Assembly: GCA_029168955.1 (NCBI GenBank)
Contig: JAPDOI010000209.1
Coordinates: forward strand, 186,001 to 250,000
Source of the DNA: Aplectana chamaeleonis
Taxonomy: Eukaryota; Nematoda; Chromadorea; Rhabditida; Cosmocercidae
DNA: 64,000 nucleotides
Reading direction: 5' to 3'
Under the pieces are notes generated by a model, which saw only the letters and a list, made by a program, of their open reading frames with translations, was not told where the DNA came from and ran no database searches. Below are positions 56,696-64,000 of this stretch, piece by piece. The position numbers and the translations under genes were made by a program. Position 1 is the stretch's first letter; each line of letters begins with the position of its first letter.

Positions 56696-59499
56696 GACTT
56701 TCACGGCGTCCCAATGACGTCATCAGAAGCCCGAAGCACTTTTCACGACGTCCCGATGACGTCATCAGAAGCCCGAAGCACTTTCACGACGTCCCGATGA
56801 CGTCATCAGAAACCCGAAGCACTTTCAAGACGTCCCGATGACGTCGTCAGAAGCCCGAAGCACTTTTCACGACGTCCCGATGACGTCGTCAGAAGCCCGA
56901 AGCACTTTTCACGACGTCCCGATGACGTCATCAGAAGCCCGAAGCACTTTTCACGACGTCCCGATGACGTCATCAGAAGCCCGAAGCACTCTCACGACGT
57001 CCCGATAACGTCATCAGAAGCCCGAAGCACTTTTCACGACGTCCCGATGACGTCATCAGAAGCCCGAAGCACTTCCACGACGTCCCGATGACGTCATCAG
57101 AAGCCCGAAGCACTTTCACGACGTCCCGATGACGTCATCAGAAGCCCGAAGCACTTTCACGACGTCCCGATGACGTCATCAGAAGCCCGAAGCACTTTTC
57201 GCGACGTCCCCATGACGTCATCAGAAGCCCGAAGCACTTTCACGACGTCCCGATGACGTCATCAGAAGCCCGAAGCACTTTTCACGACGTCCCGATGACG
57301 TCATCAGAAGCCCGAAGCACTCTCACGACGTCCCCATGACGTCATCAGAAGCCCGAAGCACTTTCGACGTCCCGATGACGTCATCAGAAGCCCGAAGCAC
57401 TCACACGACGTCCCGATAACGTCATCAGAAGCCCGAAGCACTTTCACGACGTCCCAATGACGTCATCAGAAGCCCGAAGCACTTTCTCACGACGTCCCGA
57501 TGACGTCATCAGAAGCCTGAAGCACTTTCACGACGTCCCGATGACGTCATCAGAAGCCCGAAGCACTTTCACGACGTCCTGATGACGTCATCAGAAGCCC
57601 GAAGCACTTTTCACGACGTCCCGAAGACGTCATCAGAAGCCCGAAGCACTCTCACGACGTCCCGATGACGTCATCAGAAGCCCGAAGCACTTTCACGACG
57701 TCCCGATGACGTCATTAGAAGCCCGAAGCACTTTCACGACGTCCCGATGACGTCATCAGAAGCCCGAAGCACTTTTCACGACGTCCCGATGACGTCATCA
57801 GAAGCCCGGAAGCACTCTCGACGTCCCGAAGACGTCATCAGAATTTCCGAAGCACTTTCACGACGTCCCGATGACGTCATCAGAAGCCCGAAGCACTTTC
57901 ACGACGTCCCGATGACGTCATCAGAAGCCCGAAGCACTTTCACGACGTCCCGATGACGTCATCAGAAGCCCGAAGCACTTTTCACGACGTCCCGATGACG
58001 TCATCAGAAGACCGAAGCACTTTCACGACGTCCCGATGACGTCATCAGAAGCCTGAAGCACTTTCACGACGTCCCGATGACGTCATCAGAAGCCCGAAGC
58101 ACTCTCGACGTCCCGATAACGTCATCAGAAGCCCGAAGCACTTTTCACGACGTCCCGATGACGTCATCAGAAGCCCGGAAGCACTTTCATCGACGTCCCG
58201 ATGACGTCATCAGAAGCCCGAAGCACTTTTCGACGTCCCGATGAAGTCATCAGAAGCCCGAAGCACTTTCACGACGTCCCGATGTCGTCATCAGAAGCCC
58301 GAAGCACTTTTCACGACGCCCCGAAGACGTCATCAGAAGCCCGAAGCACTCTCACGACGTCCCGATGACGTCATCAGAAGCCCGAAGCACTTTTCGCGAC
58401 TTTCCCCATGACGTCATCAGAAGCCCGAAGCACTTTCACGACGTCCCGATGACGTCATCAGAAGCCCGAAGCACTTTTCACGACGTCCCGATGACGTCAT
58501 CAGAAGCCCGAAGCACTCTCACGACGTCCCGATGACGTCATCAGAAGCCCGAAGCACTTTTCACGACGTCCCGATGACGTCATCAGAAGCCCGAAGCACT
58601 CTCACGACGTCCCGATAACGTCATCAGAAGCCCGAAGCACTTTTCACGACGTCCCGATGACGTCATCAGAAGCCCGAAGCACTTCCACGACGTCCCGATG
58701 ACGTCATCAGAAGCCCGAAGCACTTTCACGACGTCCCGATGACGTCATCAGAAGCCCGAAGCACTTTCACGACGTCCCGATGACGTCATCAGAAGCCCGA
58801 AGCACTTTTCACGACGTCCCGAAGACGTCATCAGAAGCCCGAAGCACTCTCACGACGTCCCGATGACGTCATCAGAAGCCCGAAGCACTTTTCACGACGT
58901 CCCGATGACGTCATCAGAAGCCCGAAGCACTTTCACGACGTCCCGATGACGTCATCAGAATCCCGAAGCACTTTTCACGACGTCCCGATGACGTCATCAG
59001 AAGCCCGAAGCACTTTTCGCGACGTCCCCATGACGTCATCAGAAGCCCGAAGCACTTTCACGACGTCCCGATGACGTCATCAGAAGCCCGAAGCACTTTT
59101 CACGACGTCCCGAAGACGTCATCAGAAGCCCGAAGCACTCTCACGACGTCCCGATGACGTCATCAGAAGCCCGAAGCACTTTTCACGACGTCCCGAAGAC
59201 GTCATCAGAAGCCCGAAGCACTCTCACGACGTCCCGATGACGTCATCAGAAGCCCGAAGCACTTTTCACGACGTCCCGATGACGTCATCAGAAGCCCGAA
59301 GCACTTTCACGACGTCCCGATGACGTCATCAGAATCCCGAAGCAGTTTTCACGACGTCCCGATGACGTCATCAGAATCCCCCCTCACCTACAAATCGGTT
59401 AATACCAGCCTACGTACCTCCTACCAACTTACCTGTCTGCCAAGTTGTTTGCCTGAGACCATTGGCAGTGGCTATTAGCAGTGAGGACTGAAAAGCGTG

Positions 59500-59548
59500 A
59501 CGGCCTACGGCCCACGGCCTACGGCCTACGGCTCACGGCCTACGGCGC
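59500..59548. repeat. 7-bp tandem repeat (CGGCCTA)n
   Basis: Seven imperfect copies of ACGGCCT. It is not the nematode telomere repeat TTAGGC. Confidence 0.85.
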
Positions 59549-59740
59549 ACACCATGAAATTTTCTTAAGCTTTCGGGCTCACAACTTTGTTATTTGTGAA
59601 GTGATTTTGCTGAAATTCGGACAGCAGGTGTCTTCTGGACCCCTTCGCTTATACCCAGAAGGAAATCTTCAGAAATTTTGTTTCAAAGATTCTATAAACT
59701 ATTTTATAAAATTCTAAGTGATCACAAGGTCTAGGCAAAA

Positions 59741-59778
59741 CCAAACCTCTCCAGCCGCTTCGCGGCTGGAGCGATATG
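59741..59778. repeat. hairpin repeat, copy 1 of 2
   Basis: AACCAAACCTCTCCAGCCGC with the hairpin CCAGCCG-CTTCG-CGGCTGG. An identical copy is at about 62967-63006. Confidence 0.8.
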
Positions 59779-60282
59779 TGGTCCGCGTAATTTATATAGG
59801 AAGCCGCTGACTTCGGGCCTGTTCGCTGAGCACGGCTTCCTTAATGAGAAACAAGGACGATATATCGCCCGCGCCATTCGAGTAGATCAAGAGCTATCTG
59901 CTCTTCGTTTTCCCGTGTGCCAAATTTTCCGCGAAGCTGCGTCGCGGTTTCCACGTTGACTTTTCAAATGTTGAAAGCAGGCCGCGTCATATACTGTCTG
60001 CTGTCTGCCATTGCTAGACGCAGCTGGATAGTGTGGGATAGGGGTTCTCTTCAAACCGGAGGAGTTGTCTCGGCTTTTGCGGCTTCAATTCCACTCGGAA
60101 CCGCTTCGCCCACATTGTGTAACGTGATGTGTCGTTCTCCAAAAACGTAACAACTCCTTCTTCTGTATTTAAAGAGCCCCTCTCCCGGATATTGACCCTG
60201 AGTCTTTCCCCAGTTGTTCCTCCTAACAAGGACAGTCTTTATGGCGGTAAACGCATTCTTGAAAACGATCTCGTGAGCCTAA

Positions 60283-61735
60283 ATAATAAAACTGCGCAGT
60301 ATCCCGCCCCGAGCTTCAGGTTCCAGGAAGTCACAAGCTTAAAACAGTCGTTTCTGGTGCTTTTTGTTCCTTCCAAAACACGCGTTATTCTTCGGGAAAT
60401 CCTGGAACAAACCTCAAAATTGTGTCCAGTGCCCAAAAGTACCCCCCTGAGCGAAGTTTGAGTGAAAGCACATTTTCCAAACTTTGTAGAGACTGATGGC
60501 GTTTTGGGCTTGTACGACTTTTCGGGGTATTTACATGTATGTATATACAGTGTACCGCAGTGTAAAAGGCTGTGGTGCGGTTGATGTCGACACACTAAAA
60601 TTACGGTGGAAAACCTGGCGCTTTGCTAAATTTCGTCATTGATCGACACCATGGCTAATTTTCGGGTGAGTTACGGTTTTTTCACGCTTGTTTCTGATTC
60701 ATTTTTGTTTCTGACTCTTACAATATTTCGAATAGAGGCTTTTCTTTTAAAGTAGAATTTTAAAAAGGGCTCTTCAAGCCTGAACAAACGGCTAAGTCTC
60801 TTCACGCGCTAAGAAAAGCCCCAACTGCAATATTTGAAAAGCGAGATATAAAAATAAGAGAAAACCTAAATAGGTAGCAGCGACCGTCTATCCATACGTG
60901 TCCCACCACACTGTTTTGCCAGTGGAGATGTTCTACAAGTCTCTTCATGTCTCAACGTGTCAACTTCTTGAGTGTTCAGAGCGATGAACGGTGCGGATAA
61001 ACGGTCGCTGCTGCCAAATTAGGAGGGCCCTAAAAATAAAGCAGAAACAAACATACCAATATTGAACTCTGGGAGCGTTCTGGAAAAATGTTCAAAATAT
61101 GACTTAAAATACTCTCGGATGGATTATTTGGGGCGCTGATCACAAATCTGGAGTTTACCTGTCGATTTTCCTAAGTTTTCGACCAAATTCGTTCAAAGCC
61201 TCCAATCGGAGGAAAATTTGAGGGCAAAATGTAACTTTTGACGATTTCCGGAACGTACGTTAGAAATGGCTCAGAATGTTTTTATGGGGGATATTTGGAG
61301 TGCTTAACACGAATCTGAATTTCATTTACCGATTTTCGACAGCTCACGGTAGATTACGGTGGGTATACGGTAGTTTGGTCGAAGTCTCAGATTTAACTCA
61401 AAACTTGTATATGGGGGTAACTCGGGGCGGTCAGTACTAATTTGACGCCCGTTTGTTGATTTTCAAAACACTAGGGTAAGTTTCGCCCCCTAAATGACAT
61501 GGTACCTACCGTAACGTACAGTAATCCTCAGCATTTCGACAAACGGTCCCCAGAATCGTGTTCAGCACCCTAGATTACGCCTACACATAAATTCTGAGAA
61601 AAATCCGGGGGAACTGTTTTTAAAAACCCAAAAATATTTGAAAAAAAACTTGCTTTTTCGCGGAGCTTGAAAAACGTTTATAACTTTTCGGAACCTGCAG
61701 CTCGGGGCGGGATACTGCGCCGCTTTACTATTGTG
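60283..61735. repeat. 1.45-kb segment bounded by inverted repeats
   Basis: CTGCGCAGTATCCCGCCCCG at the left (about 60293) and its complement at the right (about 61705), with about 45 bp of similarity. The interior at 61080-61560 holds the dispersed TTACGGTGGGTATACGGTAG repeat family. Possibly an old long-TIR element; no coding evidence. Confidence 0.5.
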
Positions 61736-61834
61736 GCACCAGAGATACTAACACGCCAATCGTTTTCGCAGATGCGTTTACCATTTAAAACACTTCCCTT
61801 GTAAGAACAGAGGGTATGTTCCTTCTGTACAAGT

Positions 61835-61978
61835 CGCAATTCTCACGACTCATGGCGCGGGCGGCGAGCGCGATTCTGCTCTCTCCGTCTGTCATGAGCC
61901 TTCTCACTGTCTCAAACCGCCGCTCCGCACCAGAACGCGAAGGAACAATGGGAACTTCGCGGTTCTATAGCCTTTATG
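61835..61978 (-). repeat. TGCGGAGCGGAGG MITE family, copy 4
   Basis: Inverted copy of the family at 28.5, 30.0 and 31.8 kb, closest to the 28465-28612 copy. Confidence 0.7.
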
Positions 61979-62158
61979 ACCGCTGAGTGGTTATCGGGGG
62001 CCCGTCATCGGGGGCCGTCCCTCGCTGTCGATCCCGGAGGAATCCTGGCAGACAATTGTGGATAACAAATGAGGTTTTGACTAACTTTTGGGGCGAAAAG
62101 TGGTTTCATAGAACTACAGTATTCGTGAGCGCAGTTGCCACATTTGCTCTACAAATTC

Positions 62159-62668
62159 TCATTGATTCCCCGAAAATCGCAAAATCACAGTGATTTTACT
62201 TCGAGCATCATAAGATCTACATATCTCCAAGAATGAATGGATCGTGTCATTCTTAATATAATGAAACCGCGACCAAACTTGGCAGGAAAGGTGGCACACG
62301 GGAAAACTTAATGGTGGAATGATATCGCTTCCTGAACGAGTGACTCGGGCGATACGTCTTTCTGTGCTAGCGAAATAAAACTTTGTGCCTACGGAGCGTA
62401 ATTTGCGACAGCAGCCGAGAAAGATCAATCGTCTCTGTGAAGCATAATGGTAAAAGTAAGGTTCCCCGGCGTAATCAACTCTTCTGAAGATGCGCCACAC
62501 ATCCGACTTCCATTCAGAATCGCAAAGGCTTTTAAATTTGTATTGGGCCTCTACAATGGCTTGCGGGGCCAGCCGATGTTCGAATCAGTGTTCATATCCT
62601 CTCCGACAAACCTTGTACCAGCTTACAAACCTTGGGGAATAGAAGTCTTGGTTGACCTTGGGACCTAA
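62159..62668. other. conflicting open frames on both strands
   Basis: Minus strand reads QYKFKSLCDSEWKSDVWRIF and onward to CHLSCQVWSRFHY; plus strand (62447-62668) reads LPFRIAKAFKFVLGLYNGL. Both look protein-like, and splice sites do not decide. One of them is probably an exon. Confidence 0.25.
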
Positions 62669-62810
62669 GGCGATATTCGATCACACGACCGTGTGCGTGA
62701 CAGTGGCGCCTCTTGCCACCTCTCCACAGGAGCCTGTGAAGCATAAGCTACCCGCATTAGAATGTAGAGGTGTTGCAGCGAACTGCTCGAACACTACTGG
62801 GACCCGGCAC

Positions 62811-62896
62811 GATTATCTGTGCTTCGAATCTGATCGTCGCCAATAGCGGACCAGATTATCTGTGCTTCGAATCTGATCGTCGCCAATAGCGGACCA
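62811..62896. repeat. 43-bp perfect tandem duplication
   Basis: Two identical 43-bp units starting GATTATCTGTGCTTCGAATC, with the start of a third. Confidence 0.95.
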
Positions 62897-62966
62897 GATT
62901 TTCTTTACGGTAATAACTATAGAGAACAATAGCAACAGTCATAAATGACCCTGAAAACTCAAAAGA

Positions 62967-63006
62967 AAAAACCAAACCTCTCCAGCCGCTTCGCGGCTGG
63001 AGCGAT
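62967..63006. repeat. hairpin repeat, copy 2 of 2
   Basis: Same sequence and orientation as 59741-59778, including the CTTCG loop. Confidence 0.8.
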
Positions 63007-63222
63007 AAAAGCTCTTGAACACATTTTTCGTAGAAACACAGAAACAATATGTCAGGGTCTGACAGGATGCCAAGGTCTGCAGCATTTTTTCCGGAACTTT
63101 TCAACAGCTCCTTGCCAAGCACTCTTATACTTACAATTAGAGACAAGCGGACTGCATTACCTGAGTTGCTGCCACCAAAGCCAGGTGATATGATGTATAG
63201 CCGAAGTAAACCTACAGGAAAC

Positions 63223-63228
63223 TTTATT
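63223..63228 (-). promoter_or_regulatory. possible polyadenylation signal
   Basis: AATAAA on the minus strand about 80 nt after the stop codon at 63309, a normal distance for a nematode 3' UTR. Confidence 0.5.
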
Positions 63229-63308
63229 GCTTTCCCTCAGAAGGGAAACAATCGTTGTTATGTAGGTTAATGCATTGTGTGTCTCGCCCCGTATTTAGAA
63301 AAACTAAT

Positions 63309-63514
63309 TCAATAGAGCGGGCAGAGCTTTGGGTTCTTCTTTAGCTCACGGGCATTTATTTGTGAAATCGCCCATCCCTCGGTTCTCCGCCCTTTCGAGC
63401 CGTCCGGCACGATAATCGCTTTTTTCTCAACAACGACCACTTCATCAGAATATTCTATGCGGGAAGAACTCAAGGTTCTTGATCGTCTCACTCGAATACA
63501 CGCAGGTGCATATT
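63309..63514 (-). CDS. unidentified gene, terminal exon (67 aa)
   Basis: Acceptor CCTAATTCTAAG, then YAPACIRVRRSRTLSSS..., EYSDEVVVVEKKAIIVPDG, GWAISQINARELKKN and PKLCPLY with TGA. Charged and serine-rich, with strong coding character. The AATAAA 80 nt downstream supports the gene end. Upstream exons are hidden in or beyond the foldback relic at 63640-63840. No family recognised. Confidence 0.6.
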
Positions 63515-63639
63515 CTTAGAATTAGGTCTGTGTCTACCTACATGCGTTCTCCTCACATGTGCTAATTTCCTAATGTGTAGCTTCCTGGTAGAAGTAACAG
63601 TCAGTCTGGCGATGTCATATTTCCGAGAAAAAAGAAGTC

Positions 63640-63840
63640 AAAAGCTTCAAAAAATCTCTTGAAATATTTTGGAAAACTATTTAGCGCGGAATAACCTGAA
63701 AAACTGTGCAATGTAGTGAAATAATTAAAATACGATTTGTCGATCAAGAATAGACCAACTATCGATTACTAGTGACAGAGGAGGGATCGGATTCAACAAG
63801 CTTTACCGCTATACTTTTTAGAGCAAAATCAAGCGTGACA
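63640..63840. repeat. diverged half of the 35.2-kb foldback
   Basis: Matches one arm of 35180-35872 at low identity: TTGAAATATT, TAGTGAAATA, GACCAACTATCGATTA, AGCAAAATCAAGCGTG in the same order. Confidence 0.6.
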
Positions 63841-64000
63841 TCGATTGGAGTTATACATACGTTTCCCTAAATTACCTACCTACGTGACTTCTTATACAAA
63901 AAGGAGCTCGACGGCCCCGCTGATTCGCCCAGTTTCCCAGAGACCCGCATATCATCGCACTTCTAACACGAAAGCGTGCCTATCGCGGGAAGAAGGGCGG

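Larger units (their letters stand above)
54400..59380. repeat. 41/42-bp satellite with CRE palindromes (over 100 units)
   Basis: Monomer: CACGACGTCCCGATGACGTC then ATCAGAAGCCCGAAGCACTTT, with one extra T or a CTC variant in many units. Each holds the 12-bp palindrome GATGACGTCATC and a second GACGTC 11 bp upstream. Most units are nearly identical. Islands of the 252-bp type interrupt it at 55.68-55.91 and 56.21-56.70 kb. No genes. Confidence 0.95.
59381..60270. other. non-satellite flank, no firm gene
   Basis: Contains the 7-bp tandem at 59500-59548 and a hairpin repeat at 59741-59778. A short plus-strand exon-like piece (acceptor TCTTTCCCCAG, VPPNKDSLYG, donor GTAAAC at about 60247) is too small to call. 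Confidence 0.35.

Noticed and set aside
46953..59380. CRISPR array or coding repeats
   Set aside because: Units are contiguous without unique spacers, and open frames shift with each unit. This is satellite DNA in a eukaryotic context.
59500..59548. Telomere-like repeat
   Set aside because: The unit is CGGCCTA-like, not TTAGGC, and only seven imperfect copies exist.
59741..59778. Rho-independent terminator-like hairpin
   Set aside because: The eukaryotic context and an exact second copy at 62.97 kb indicate a dispersed repeat; no oligo-T run follows.
63049..63270. Plus-strand gene (IRDKRTALPELLPPKPG...)
   Set aside because: It overlaps the 3' UTR and AATAAA of the better supported minus-strand terminal exon at 63309-63514 and has no clear acceptor.

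Overview
The window looks like nuclear DNA of a nematode. The strongest clue is an exact 22-nt copy of the nematode spliced leader SL1 on the minus strand at 41054-41075. Very short introns (about 38-110 nt) ending in TTTCAG-type acceptors and CR1- and Jockey-type retrotransposons fit this. The species cannot be named from the sequence. No rRNA, tRNA or CRISPR array was recognised. Splice models below were made by eye; most protein families were not recognised.

Layout. 0-5.5 kb: dispersed repeats, a small minus-strand gene (2.9-3.9 kb) with a palindromic MITE in an intron, and a truncated Jockey-like copy. 6-10.9 kb: several small multi-exon genes (6.08-7.20 minus, 8.60-8.86 minus, 9.19-9.73 plus, 10.26-10.47 plus). 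11-18 kb: palindromic and foldback elements with a few candidate exons. 18.8-24.4 kb: a decayed Jockey-like retrotransposon split by a 2.37-kb long-TIR insertion. 24.6-36.9 kb: small minus-strand genes among MITEs, a TTAA-flanked element carrying two spliced-looking exons, AT-rich tandem repeats and a ~690-bp foldback. 37.5-41.1 kb: a nearly complete but broken CR1 element that begins with SL1. 41-46.9 kb: C-rich dispersed repeats, foldbacks and an intact-looking two-exon gene for a small secreted cysteine-rich protein. 46.95-59.38 kb: a 12.4-kb satellite block. 59.4-64 kb: repeats and the last exon of a minus-strand gene.

The satellite has two parts. One is a 41/42-bp monomer, each with a perfect CRE-type palindrome (TGACGTCA). 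The other is a ~252-bp repeat that reads as the same monomer interrupted by a ~200-bp TIR element flanked by an 8-bp duplication (GCACTTTT-like), then amplified about 29 times. So a MITE insertion appears to have founded a new higher-order satellite.

The genes do not form an obvious pathway. The main theme is mobile DNA: at least a dozen palindromic or foldback families, nested insertions, several with target-site duplications and two with comparable empty sites in the window, and a retrotransposon whose 5' end is the host trans-spliced leader.
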